Both the position numbers and the translations under genes were made by a program. Shown piece by piece: positions 8,690 through 17,605 of a stretch of 64,000 bases of DNA. The stretch lies in contig CANNCL010000003.1 of the NCBI GenBank assembly GCA_947503155.1, forward strand, positions 496,001 through 560,000, in the 5' to 3' direction. This stretch comes from an uncultured Erythrobacter sp. Lineage in GTDB: Bacteria; Pseudomonadota; Alphaproteobacteria; Sphingomonadales; Sphingomonadaceae. Within the stretch, counting starts at the first letter, position 1. Each line of letters starts with the position of its first letter. Below the pieces are notes generated by a model, which searched no databases, was not told where the DNA came from, and saw nothing but the letters and a program-made list of their open reading frames with translations.

Positions 8690-10878
8690 ACAATCCTGCG
8701 CCTTCGCTCGCATTGCCTGATGCAGCCTCGGCCATCGGGACGCGCTTTACTGTGCCCGGTATGCGCTGCGCTGGCTGTATCGCTAAGATTGAGCGGGAAT
8801 TGCCCAAAATCACCGGGATACAAACCGCACGCGTCAATTTTTCGGCCAAGCGTGTGGCGATCCAGCACGATCCGGCTTTGGACGAGGACGACCTGACAGA
8901 GGCGCTGCTAGGCCTAGGGTTTGAGGCGCAGCCAGTGGCCGACAACCCGCTTGGTGTGGAGGCGGATGAGCGCAAGAAATTGCTGCGCGCGCTCGGTGTG
9001 GCTGGTTTTGGCATGATGAATATCATGCTGCTGTCGGTCAGCGTTTGGTCAGGAGCGGACGGGTCGACACGCGATCTTTTCCATTGGCTGTCTGCGGTCA
9101 TTGCGATGCCGGTCATTGCCTATGCGGGGCGGCCCTTTTTCGGCTCTGCTTGGATGGCGCTTAAATACCGGCGCACCAATATGGATGTGCCGATTTCAAT
9201 CGGCGTTATCTTGGCCACCGCGCTCAGTCTGTATGAGACGGTGACGGGCGGCGAACACGCCTATTTTGAAAGCGCGGTGATGTTGCTGTTCTTCCTGCTT
9301 GCGGGGCGCGCTTTGGATGCAGAAATGCGCACCCGGACGCGCGCCGGGATCGGTGCTTTGCTAGGCCGGATGGGCAAAAGCGCCAGCGTAATCGGACCGG
9401 ACGGATCGACCCAGCGGATCGCCGCTGGTGATTTAGAACCGGGAATGCTGGTTCTGGTAGCCGCCGGAGAAGCGCTTGCCGCCGATGGCGAAGTGGAACA
9501 AGGCAGCAGTGCGGTCGATAACGCCATGCTGACGGGGGAAAGCGCCCCTGAAAGCATATTTATCGGCAGCAAAGTTCATGCCGGGACGATCAATCTTACC
9601 GCTCCGTTCCAAATGCGACTGACCCGCACGGCGGATGATACAGCGCTCGCCGAAATTGCCCGATTAATGGACGAGGCAGGCCAATCGCGCAGCCACTATG
9701 TCCGGATCGCAGACCGCGCCTCGCGCCTCTATGCGCCGGTTGTGCATAGTCTGGCCGCGCTCGCCTTTATTGGTTGGATGCTAACGGGGGCAGGGTGGCA
9801 CCAATCGCTCGTAATCGCGATTGCAGTCCTCATCATAACTTGCCCGTGTGCGATTGGGCTTGCGGTTCCCACGGCACAAGTGGTGGCGTCAGGTGCGCTG
9901 CTCAAACGCGGGCTGTTGGTGAAGGATGGCAGCGCGCTGGAGCGGCTGGCCGAGGTTGATGCGGCGCTGTTCGATAAAACTGGGACGCTCACGCTTGGCG
10001 AACCCCGCCCGGATATTGCGGCGCTTGATGAACAGGCGCGTTCGGTCGCGCTGGGACTTGCCCAAACCAGCCGTCACCCGCTGAGCCGCGGCCTCGCAGA
10101 TGCGCTGCGCAAAGAGGGCGTTGAGCCTGCTGTGATCCGCGATGCCAGCGAGGTCAGCGGCGCAGGCCTGCGCGGGATGTGGACCGATTTAAAGAGCGGT
10201 GCGGGGCACGGTGTGGAGGTCGCGCTTGAGCGGCCCGAAACCAGCGACAGCGATCTCGCGGCGCGCCTGCGTATCGGCGGTGACACAGCGATTATAACCT
10301 TTAGCGATCCGCTGAGATCCGATTGCGCAGAAACCCTCGCGGCGCTGAAAGCATATGGGATCAGCGCCAGTATCCTTTCAGGCGACCGCAAGGCTCCCGT
10401 CGAAGCGGCCTCCAAACGCCTCGGCATCGCCGCGCAAAGCCAAGCCACGCCTCAGGACAAGCTCACCGCGCTCAGCGATTTGCAGAACGCGGGCAAAAGG
10501 CCGCTGATGATCGGCGACGGCCTCAATGACGGCCCTGCATTGGCGGCGGCACATGCTTCGATCACTCCGGGCACCGCAAGCGATGCAAGCCAGCAAGCCG
10601 CCGATGCGGTGTTCATTGGCGAGAAATTGATGCCCGTCGCTTTGGCGGTCAGAGTAGCGCGGCGCACAATGACAATCGTCAGGCAGAATTTCGGTCTTGC
10701 CATTCTCTACAACGCGCTGGCCGTGCCGCTGGCGCTTTTCGGTTATGTCACGCCGTTGATTGCGGCGATTGCGATGTCGGTTAGTTCGCTAATTGTGGTC
10801 GCAAATTCGCTCAGGCTTGCGGGCAGTGCTGAATATCCGGGCAGTGCGGAAAATGCGGGAAGCGAGGCGCGTTTATGA
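8662..10878 (+). CDS. ccoI: Copper-translocating P-type ATPase CcoI/FixI
   Basis: 738 residues from the ATG at 8662, overlapping ccoH by 28 bases (a TTG at 8686 is an alternative). It has an N-terminal heavy-metal-associated domain with GMRCAGC (Cys36, Cys39). P1B-ATPase signatures follow: MLTGES (about 289), CPC in the membrane (about 394-396), DKTGTLT with the phosphorylated Asp near 438, and GDGLND near 616. FixI-type pumps deliver copper across the inner membrane for cbb3 oxidase assembly. The stop overlaps the ccoS start as ATGA. Confidence 0.96.
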   Translation: MGTRKRTALNNPAPSLALPDAASAIGTRFTVPGMRCAGCIAKIERELPKITGIQTARVNFSAKRVAIQHDPALDEDDLTEALLGLGFEAQPVADNPLGVEADERKKLLRALGVAGFGMMNIMLLSVSVWSGADGSTRDLFHWLSAVIAMPVIAYAGRPFFGSAWMALKYRRTNMDVPISIGVILATALSLYETVTGGEHAYFESAVMLLFFLLAGRALDAEMRTRTRAGIGALLGRMGKSASVIGPDGSTQRIAAGDLEPGMLVLVAAGEALAADGEVEQGSSAVDNAMLTGESAPESIFIGSKVHAGTINLTAPFQMRLTRTADDTALAEIARLMDEAGQSRSHYVRIADRASRLYAPVVHSLAALAFIGWMLTGAGWHQSLVIAIAVLIITCPCAIGLAVPTAQVVASGALLKRGLLVKDGSALERLAEVDAALFDKTGTLTLGEPRPDIAALDEQARSVALGLAQTSRHPLSRGLADALRKEGVEPAVIRDASEVSGAGLRGMWTDLKSGAGHGVEVALERPETSDSDLAARLRIGGDTAIITFSDPLRSDCAETLAALKAYGISASILSGDRKAPVEAASKRLGIAAQSQATPQDKLTALSDLQNAGKRPLMIGDGLNDGPALAAAHASITPGTASDASQQAADAVFIGEKLMPVALAVRVARRTMTIVRQNFGLAILYNALAVPLALFGYVTPLIAAIAMSVSSLIVVANSLRLAGSAEYPGSAENAGSEARL

Positions 10879-11030
10879 CCGGGCTTGCCTTCCTAATTCC
10901 CATCGCGCTTTTAATGGGCGCAGCAGGGCTCGCCGCATTTTTCTGGGCCATGCGCACGGGGCAGTATGACGATATGGACGGCTCAGCCGCGCGCATCTTG
11001 ATCGATGAAGAAGAAGAGGAATTGTCATGA
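10875..11030 (+). CDS. ccoS: cbb3-type oxidase assembly protein CcoS
   Basis: 51 residues. A single N-terminal helix (LAFLIPIALLMGAAGLAAFFWA) is followed by the CcoS-typical MRTGQYDDMDG segment and an acidic tail with a run of glutamates. CcoS is needed for cofactor insertion into CcoN. The ATG overlaps the ccoI stop, and its own stop overlaps the next ATG, so translation is coupled throughout. Confidence 0.93.
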   Translation: MTGLAFLIPIALLMGAAGLAAFFWAMRTGQYDDMDGSAARILIDEEEEELS

Positions 11031-11242
11031 AGGCGATCATTCTCGCCGCGCTGATTCCCATGGCGACCGGCCCGTTACCGCCAACTGAGCGAACGCTTAC
11101 GATGAACATTTGCGGCGGCGGGGAAATTACGATCCCGCTAGGGGACAAAGACGGCGAGCCAAAGCGCGATTGCCATCAACAAGGATGCCACGCCGTGACA
11201 TGCCGTGAAAAATCCAAACTTCGTTCAAACGCCGCAAAATGA
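11027..11242 (+). CDS. Small exported cysteine-containing protein at end of cco operon
   Basis: 71 residues. The ATG overlaps the ccoS stop (ATGA). The N-terminus (MKAIILAALIPMATGPLP) looks like a short signal peptide. Four cysteines occur: one in MNICGGGE, then three in a cluster with the pattern C-H-x3-C-H-x3-C about residues 49-58, followed by basic residues. I do not recognise a characterised family. The cluster could bind a metal such as copper or form disulfides in the periplasm, which would suit an oxidase assembly operon. That role is inference from context only. Confidence 0.7.
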   Translation: MKAIILAALIPMATGPLPPTERTLTMNICGGGEITIPLGDKDGEPKRDCHQQGCHAVTCREKSKLRSNAAK

Positions 11243-11385
11243 TCTAGGTCAGACACCGGCAAACACACCAACTGATCAGAGCTGGGCTGGCTGCTTGCTC
11301 TTTCGGTCCCCCTTGGAACGGCGTTACCCGCCGCAATGGAATCCATCGCCAAACCGCGCCGCGGTGGCACCTTGCACCTTGTGAT

Positions 11386-11829
11386 TTAGGCCCGCTTGTC
11401 TTTCGATGATCCCAGACTGATATGCGAGGTCATACGAGCGACTTGCGGTAAGACACCCAGCGTATCGGTGTGAAAGGATTTGTAGCTCGCCAAACTGTCG
11501 ACCTCGACCCGCAAAAGATATTCCACCGACCCGGTAATATTGTGGCATTCGCGGACTTCCTCGGCTGCCTCCATCGCGGCCTCAAACTCTCTCGCATCCT
11601 TGGAAAGCTGGGCGGACAGGCCAACCATAACAAAAACGGTTACCTCCCCGCCAAGCCTGCTGCGATCCAGTATCGCACGATATCCTTTGATATAGCCGTT
11701 CTGTTCTAGATCCTGTGTCCGACGCAGGCACGCAGAAGCCGAAAGCCCCACTTGCCCGGCCAAGTTGGTGTTGCTGATTCGGCCATCTCGTTCGAGCGTT
11801 TGCAAGATTTTGCGGTCAATGCTGTCCAT
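11386..11829 (-). CDS. Lrp/AsnC family transcriptional regulator
   Basis: 147 residues, normal Lrp length. The N-terminal winged helix-turn-helix (IDRKILQTLERDGRISNTNLAGQVGLSASACLRR, first 50 residues) and C-terminal RAM ligand-binding domain are both present. The gene diverges from the indoleamine dioxygenase gene. In several bacteria Lrp-type regulators (KynR) control kynurenine-pathway genes in response to kynurenine, so this is the probable local regulator of that gene (inference). An inverted repeat between the two genes could be its operator. Confidence 0.92.
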   Translation of the reverse strand: MDSIDRKILQTLERDGRISNTNLAGQVGLSASACLRRTQDLEQNGYIKGYRAILDRSRLGGEVTVFVMVGLSAQLSKDAREFEAAMEAAEEVRECHNITGSVEYLLRVEVDSLASYKSFHTDTLGVLPQVARMTSHISLGSSKDKRA

Positions 11830-11833
11830 GACG

Positions 11834-11904
11834 CAATAACGAATGAATTATGGCGAAATTGTCAACTCAATTTGCACACACCTCTCATTCTTTTCGCGTT
11901 ATTG
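11834..11904. promoter_or_regulatory. Inverted repeat between Lrp regulator and IDO genes
   Basis: CAATAACGAATGA at 11834-11846 is mirrored by TCATTC at 11885-11890 and CGTTATTG at 11897-11904. The arms flank the A+T-rich centre where the divergent promoters should lie. Widely spaced partial dyads are compatible with Lrp-family octamer binding. Seen directly; function inferred. Confidence 0.5.
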
Positions 11905-11934
11905 TTGCGCCGAAGATCATAGAGGAACTTAGCA

Positions 11935-13131
11935 ATGGCAAGCGCATCAAACTCCAATCCAACGATCAAGCCGCTTGGCGAATATGATATGTCTGGGGAA
12001 GGCGGTTTTCTCTGCCGCTATGACGCTTCGAAGGTTGATCTAACGGGCGGCTGGGGCGATGCCGACGCGGTCGCAAAGATGCTCCCACAAGTCCTGCCCT
12101 CAAACCGTGTGCGCAGCTTTCTAGAGGCGCGCCTGCCGCGTCCAGAGGACCTCTCAGATGCATCTGATCTGACAGATGAACAGGCCCGCATGGCCACCGT
12201 GCATTATACCTTTATGGTGCAATCCTATGTTTGGGGCGAAACACAGGTCAGTGATCGGCTACCCGCAGTTCTAGCGGTGCCGACGGTCGCTTTGGCCGAC
12301 CGATTGGGTCAGCAGCCGCTCCTCACTTACAGTTCGTATGTCTTGGACAATTGGGCACTGATTGATCCTGCGAAGCCTTTGGGCTTGGACAACATCCAGA
12401 TGATCCAGAATTTCCTAGGCGGTCAAGACGAAGCGTGGTTCGTTCTGGTGCATGTCGCGATAGAGGCCTGTGCGGGTAAGGTTTTTGCACGCTTTGCAGA
12501 CATCCATGATGCTGCGGTACACAAAGAAGCAGCAGCAGCGCGTGAGCAGCTTGAACAGACGGCCGAGACATGGGCGCAGATCAACGCGCTGTTCGATCGG
12601 ATGCCCGAACGGTGTGACCCCTATATCTATTTTGAGCGGGTGCGGCCCTATATCCACGGTTGGAAAGACAATCCCGCATTACCGGGCGGCGTGGTTTACG
12701 AAGGGGTTGAACGCTATGGAACAGCGGCGCAGGCCTTTCGCGGGCAAACAGGGTCGCAATCATCGATCGTGCCGAGCATGGACGCATTGTTAGGCGTGGG
12801 GCACGCCGCCGATCCGCTGCGCGAGTTTCTAGATCAATTGCATGCTTATCGGCCTCGCCTGCATCGCCGCTTTGTTGATGATGTGCGCGCAAACAGCACC
12901 TTACGCGGTTTCGTGGCATCTGCGGGTTCAGCTGGGCTGACCGAGGCGTACAATGCCAATATTCAAGCTGTGGCCGATTTTCGAACGCGTCACCTCGAAT
13001 ACGCCGCGAGTTACATAAACAAGCAAGGCAAGCGTGCCGCTGGCAACGATACTGAAGTTGGGACCGGCGGCACCCCGTTCATGCGCTATCTTAAGAAGCA
13101 TCGCGACGAAACTCAGGCGAATTTGCTTTAA
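11935..13131 (+). CDS. Indoleamine 2,3-dioxygenase family heme protein
   Basis: 398 residues, typical IDO length. IDO enzymes open the indole ring of tryptophan to N-formylkynurenine using heme and oxygen. The C-terminal part has FRTRHLEYAASYI, in which His353 corresponds to the proximal heme ligand. It is followed by GTGGTPFMRYLKKHRDET, the conserved IDO tail. The N-terminal half also follows IDO (LPSNRVRSFLEARLP, HYTFMVQSYVWG). A GAGG ribosome-binding site precedes the ATG. No kynureninase or formamidase gene is nearby, so the product may be used elsewhere or the substrate may differ. Divergently transcribed from the Lrp regulator. Confidence 0.92.
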   Translation: MASASNSNPTIKPLGEYDMSGEGGFLCRYDASKVDLTGGWGDADAVAKMLPQVLPSNRVRSFLEARLPRPEDLSDASDLTDEQARMATVHYTFMVQSYVWGETQVSDRLPAVLAVPTVALADRLGQQPLLTYSSYVLDNWALIDPAKPLGLDNIQMIQNFLGGQDEAWFVLVHVAIEACAGKVFARFADIHDAAVHKEAAAAREQLEQTAETWAQINALFDRMPERCDPYIYFERVRPYIHGWKDNPALPGGVVYEGVERYGTAAQAFRGQTGSQSSIVPSMDALLGVGHAADPLREFLDQLHAYRPRLHRRFVDDVRANSTLRGFVASAGSAGLTEAYNANIQAVADFRTRHLEYAASYINKQGKRAAGNDTEVGTGGTPFMRYLKKHRDETQANLL

Positions 13132-13318
13132 CCGCGTAGGCGTAACAAACGCGGTGCAATGCCGGCGCGCCGACAGCCGCAGACGGATCCAGCAACATTC
13201 GCAATTGGACCGCTAGCTGGCGGCCTGCACCCGGCTGCAAAGCTCAGATAGCGGCCAGATCGCTCTTGGTTATGGCCTCTGACCGTCTCTATGTCCGATT
13301 AGGGGTGGAAAGCGGACG

Positions 13319-13660
13319 CTATGCTTTCCCCCAGTAGGCCTTAAAATCAGGATGCTCTCCAAAGAGTTCCTCAAAGCTTGGCTCGTAGATACCAAGGATA
13401 TAAATCTCGATCTCATTTAGTGTCGGAAAGTCCTGAATCGAAATAGCTTGGCTCTTGAGTTTGATCCCACTCGCCAACTCCATGCGAAGAATTTCGCCTC
13501 GGTCCGCAATGTAGTCACCATCGATGACGTTGGCATGGCGCTTTGAATCGTATGCTTGCGATGGCTGGAACTTCGCCATTGCAACACCCATCGGTGGATC
13601 GAGAGCAAAGATATGCGCTTCGCCAACTAGAGCATCAGCTTCAAAGATATTGACCAACAT
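13319..13660 (-). CDS. Hypothetical protein
   Basis: 113 residues, reading as a compact soluble alpha/beta protein with an acidic C-terminus (SFEELFGEHPDFKAYWGKA). It lies just downstream of mfd on the same strand with a 58-base gap. No family is recognised. Composition and codon choice look like a real gene, somewhat richer in A+T than its neighbours. It could be a recent acquisition or a fast-evolving orphan. Confidence 0.6.
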   Translation of the reverse strand: MLVNIFEADALVGEAHIFALDPPMGVAMAKFQPSQAYDSKRHANVIDGDYIADRGEILRMELASGIKLKSQAISIQDFPTLNEIEIYILGIYEPSFEELFGEHPDFKAYWGKA

Positions 13661-13718
13661 GTCCTGTAAATGAGCGAATTTTTCAAAGACTGCAATTGGG
13701 TCGTTCCAAGACCGTCTG

Positions 13719-16700
13719 CTATTTCGCCTTTCGCGCCTTGCGCGCGATACCGGACAATCCTTTGGTAAGCTGGAACAGGCCGTTGAGGCGGCTTTGCGGA
13801 TCGTTCCATGCGCGGTTGATCACCAATTTCATGTCAGGGCGCAGTTTGGCGGTGCCATCAGCTCCGCCATTCAATCGGTCAACATAACCGATCAGGCCGG
13901 GGCCATCGGGGAAATCGTCCTTATGGAACGTCACCAATGTCCCGCGTGCGCCGACATCAATCTTTGAAATATGCGCTTCAATCGCCTGATGCTTAATCTC
14001 TATCAGGCGCACAAGGTTCTTAGTCGGGCCGGGCAGGTCGCCGAACCGGTCAATCATTTCCGCAGCTAGGCTTTCGATCTCGGCCTTATCCGCAGCTTGG
14101 TTAAGGCGCCGGTACAGCGCCATACGCACCGCCAGATCAGGGACGTATTCCTCTGGGATCATAATCGGCGCATCGACAGTAATTTGCGGAGAGAACGCGT
14201 CCTTCGCCTTCTCCAGCCCCATTTCGCCTGCCTTGGCCGCAAGGATCGCATCCTCCAACATCGACTGGTACAATTCGAAACCAACCTCGCGGATATGGCC
14301 CGATTGTTCATCGCCCAGCAGATTGCCCGCGCCGCGAATGTCGAGATCATGGCTGGCCAATTGGAAACCCGCGCCGAGCGAATCGAGGTCGCTCAAGACC
14401 TTCAGACGTTTTTCGGCAACTTCGGAAAGTTGGACGTCTTTTTCGTAGGTTAGGTATGCATAGGCGCGCAATTTTGACCGGCCCACACGTCCGCGTAATT
14501 GATACAATTGCGCAAGGCCAAAGCGGTCGGCGCGGTGGATGATAATCGTGTTGGCACTGGGCAGGTCGAGGCCGCTTTCGACGATCGTTGTGGAAAGCAG
14601 CACTTCATATTTGCCGTCGTAAAACGCGCTCATGCGCTCTTCGATTTCGCCCGCGCCCATTTGCCCATGGGCGGAGATCGCTTTCACCTCTGGCACATTT
14701 TCGTGCAGCCATTCTTCCACTTCGGCCATATCGGAAATGCGCGGGACAACGATAAAGCTTTGCCCGCCGCGGTGATGTTCGCGCAGCAACGCCTCGCGCA
14801 TGACCATATCGTCCCACTCCATCACATAAGTCCGCACCGCGAGGCGGTCGACCGGAGGGGTTTGGATCGTCGAAAGTTCGCGCAATCCCGTCATCGCCAT
14901 TTGCAAAGTGCGCGGGATCGGCGTCGCGGTCAGGGTCAGCATATGCACATCGGAGCGCAGCTGCTTCAGTTTTTCCTTATGAGTGACACCAAAGCGTTGT
15001 TCTTCATCGACAATCACCAGACCGAGATTCTTAAACTCGGTTGATTTCGACAGGATCGCATGGGTGCCAATGATAAGATCGACCGTGCCATTGGCCAGAC
15101 CTTCGCGGGTCTCAGCGACCTCTTTTGAAGATACCAGCCGCGAAAGCCGCCCGACATTCAACGGGAAGCCTGCAAAACGTTCGACGAAGTTCTGATAATG
15201 TTGGCGCGCCAGCAGCGTGGTGGGCGCAACAATGGCCACTTGTTGTCCCGACATCGCCGCGACGAATGCCGCGCGCAAAGCGACTTCGGTTTTGCCAAAA
15301 CCAACATCGCCGCAAACGAGCCGGTCCATCGGCTTTCCGCTTTCCAAGTCGCGCAGAACATCGGCGATAGCGGCGTCTTGATCGTCGGTTTCCTCCCACG
15401 GGAAACGGTCGACGAATTGGTTGAAGCTGGCCTCTTCTGCTTCGAATATCGGGGCCTTTTTCAAAGCGCGTTCGGCGGCGATTTTCATCAGTTCGCCCGC
15501 GATTGCGGTGATGCGTTCTTTCAGCTTGGATCGGCGTTTCTGCCATGCTTCCCCGCCGAGCCGGTCTAGCTGAACGCTTTCTTCGGATGATCCGTATCGC
15601 GAAAGAACGTCGATATTCTCGACCGGAATGAACAATTTGTCGCCGCCGCGATATTCTAGGCTGACGCAATCATGCTGGCTCTTGCCAACGGGCACCGGGT
15701 CGAGGCCGAGATATTTGCCGATGCCGTGTTCGACATGGACAACCAAATCGCCTCTCGCCAGCGCTTGCAGCTCAGCCAGGAAGGCGTCGGAATCCTTGCG
15801 CTTCTTCTTGCGCCGGACCAGCCGGTCACCCAACACGTCTTGTTCTGTGAGGATTTCCAGATCGTCATTGGCGAAACCTGCCTCAAGCGGCAGCACCATC
15901 GCGGCGGTCTTTCCTTTGGCGGACAGGCCCAGCGCCTCTTGCCAATTATCCGCAAGCACAGCAGGCGCGCCGGCTTCCTCTAGGATTGAGGCGATGCGCG
16001 AACGGCTGCCGGTGGAATAGGCCGCGAGTAAAGGTTTGCGCCCCGATTTGGCGATCGCGGCGAGGTGTTTCGCAGCGGCTTCGTAGACATTGTCACCGCG
16101 GGCGCGCTCCGGTGCGAAATCGCGGGCCGCCTTGAAACCAAAATCCAAATTGGTGTCGCTTTCCGGTGCGGCAAACACGCTGGCGCGGTGGGCGGGCGCT
16201 GCGGCGACGGCGGCTTTAAACTCACCATCGGTCACGTATAAAGCGTCTTTTGCGAGCGGGCGGTAGCTGCCGGTTTTCTCGCTGGAAACCCGCCCGCGTT
16301 GGTCGAAATAGTCGCCGATATCAGAAACGCGTTCGTCCGCTGCGCCCAAGGCCGATTGGTCGATCACCACCACGTCATCATCGCTGAGGTGATCAAACAA
16401 AGTGCTCAACTTGTCCTCAAATAGCGGCAACCAATGTTCCATACCGGCCAATCGGCGCCCGTCGCTCACCGCCTCATAAAGCGGGTCCTGTGTCGCCGCA
16501 GCGCCGAACAATTCGCGGTAGCGCGATCGAAAACGTTTGATGCTTTCATCATCGAGCAAAGCCTCGGATGCAGGCAGCAATAGATGCGCATCAAGCCGCC
16601 CGGTCGAACGCTGAGTGCTGGTGTCGAACAGGCGCAAGCTTTCCAGCTCATCACCAAAGAAATCGAGCCGCAGCCCTTCTTCGAGCGAGGAGGGGAAAAT

Positions 16701-17210
16701 ATCGACAATCGACCCGCGCACCGCAAATTCGCCGTGGTCGATCACGGTGTCAGTGCGCGAATATCCCTGCCGCGTCAGCAGCGCGGCGAGGCTGTCATGC
16801 CCGATTGTCATGCCCGGTTTAAACTCGCGCACGCTTTCACGAATGCGGAACGGGGTAAGCACACGTTGCAAGGCGGCGTTGACGGTTGTGACCAACAATT
16901 GCGAACCAGAGGCCGGACGCTGCAGGCGGAACAGCGCCGAAAGCCGCGCCGCGCTGACGGTCAAAGCCGGGCTGGCGCGGTCATAGGGCAGGCAATCCCA
17001 TGCGGGAAATTCCAAAACCTCAACCTCTGGCGCGAAGAACTGCGCGGCCTCTGCGACGCTGCGCATGGCGGCGTCGTCCGGCGCGATAAACACGGCGCGA
17101 TGTTTGGCGGCGCGGGCAAGATCGCTCATCACTAACGGCTGAGCCCCGCGAGGCAGCGATGACAGCGTCAGCGGAACGCTCGCGGAAAGGATGCGATTTA
17201 GGTCGGGCAT
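13719..17210 (-). CDS. mfd: Transcription-repair coupling factor
   Basis: 1163 residues, the normal length. Mfd recognises RNA polymerase stalled at lesions, displaces it and recruits UvrA. The N-terminal UvrB-like module, the RNA-polymerase-interaction domain (LARGDLVVHVEHGIGKYLGL, about 490-510), the superfamily 2 helicase core (GDVGFGKTEVALRAA Walker A, VDEEQRFGV Walker B) and the C-terminal TRCF domain are all visible. The start MPDLNRILSAS is 64 bases downstream of the sdhE gene, giving a likely sdhE-mfd transcription unit. Confidence 0.97.
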   Translation of the reverse strand: MPDLNRILSASVPLTLSSLPRGAQPLVMSDLARAAKHRAVFIAPDDAAMRSVAEAAQFFAPEVEVLEFPAWDCLPYDRASPALTVSAARLSALFRLQRPASGSQLLVTTVNAALQRVLTPFRIRESVREFKPGMTIGHDSLAALLTRQGYSRTDTVIDHGEFAVRGSIVDIFPSSLEEGLRLDFFGDELESLRLFDTSTQRSTGRLDAHLLLPASEALLDDESIKRFRSRYRELFGAAATQDPLYEAVSDGRRLAGMEHWLPLFEDKLSTLFDHLSDDDVVVIDQSALGAADERVSDIGDYFDQRGRVSSEKTGSYRPLAKDALYVTDGEFKAAVAAAPAHRASVFAAPESDTNLDFGFKAARDFAPERARGDNVYEAAAKHLAAIAKSGRKPLLAAYSTGSRSRIASILEEAGAPAVLADNWQEALGLSAKGKTAAMVLPLEAGFANDDLEILTEQDVLGDRLVRRKKKRKDSDAFLAELQALARGDLVVHVEHGIGKYLGLDPVPVGKSQHDCVSLEYRGGDKLFIPVENIDVLSRYGSSEESVQLDRLGGEAWQKRRSKLKERITAIAGELMKIAAERALKKAPIFEAEEASFNQFVDRFPWEETDDQDAAIADVLRDLESGKPMDRLVCGDVGFGKTEVALRAAFVAAMSGQQVAIVAPTTLLARQHYQNFVERFAGFPLNVGRLSRLVSSKEVAETREGLANGTVDLIIGTHAILSKSTEFKNLGLVIVDEEQRFGVTHKEKLKQLRSDVHMLTLTATPIPRTLQMAMTGLRELSTIQTPPVDRLAVRTYVMEWDDMVMREALLREHHRGGQSFIVVPRISDMAEVEEWLHENVPEVKAISAHGQMGAGEIEERMSAFYDGKYEVLLSTTIVESGLDLPSANTIIIHRADRFGLAQLYQLRGRVGRSKLRAYAYLTYEKDVQLSEVAEKRLKVLSDLDSLGAGFQLASHDLDIRGAGNLLGDEQSGHIREVGFELYQSMLEDAILAAKAGEMGLEKAKDAFSPQITVDAPIMIPEEYVPDLAVRMALYRRLNQAADKAEIESLAAEMIDRFGDLPGPTKNLVRLIEIKHQAIEAHISKIDVGARGTLVTFHKDDFPDGPGLIGYVDRLNGGADGTAKLRPDMKLVINRAWNDPQSRLNGLFQLTKGLSGIARKARKAK

Positions 17211-17274
17211 AGCTGTCTAGTTCAAAGGCCGGTGGCGCGCGGAAGTTCCCACGAGGGTGAAAGGATGCGCGGCC

Positions 17275-17553
17275 CTAGCTTGGGATGTCAACGTAGTCGA
17301 GTTTTTGCATTTTTTCGATGAGCGCGCCTCGGAATTTCTCCGGCACATCCTGCGTTTGCAGGCCCCACGCCATGATATCCACATCGTCTTCGGCCAGCAG
17401 GTCCTCGAACCAATCCATTTCTGCCTCGCCCCATTCGGCGTGATAGCGATCAAAAAAACCGCCAATCATATAATCCGCCTCTCGCGTGCCGCGATGCCAG
17501 CTGCGGAATTTTGCTCTGGCGAGACGATTTTCGAATGTGGGCATATCGTTCAT
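17275..17553 (-). CDS. sdhE: FAD assembly factor SdhE
   Basis: 92 residues from the ATG at 17551-17553; the longer open frame upstream overlaps recG and is not used. The family signature RGTREADYMIGGFFDRY (RGxxE motif) and downstream acidic helices (DWFEDLLAEDDVDIMAW) identify it as SdhE, which promotes covalent FAD attachment to succinate dehydrogenase and related flavoproteins. It is divergent from recG, an arrangement common in alphaproteobacteria, and lies upstream of mfd. Confidence 0.93.
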   Translation of the reverse strand: MNDMPTFENRLARAKFRSWHRGTREADYMIGGFFDRYHAEWGEAEMDWFEDLLAEDDVDIMAWGLQTQDVPEKFRGALIEKMQKLDYVDIPS

Positions 17554-17605
17554 GGACGCAGAGGTAAGGCACTCGCAGAATGGGCGCAACCGGCTATAAG
17601 TGGCT

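Noticed and set aside
13132..13154. Terminator after the IDO gene
   Set aside because: CCGCGT/ACGCGG can pair, but the stem is only 6 bp with an 11-base loop and no T-run.
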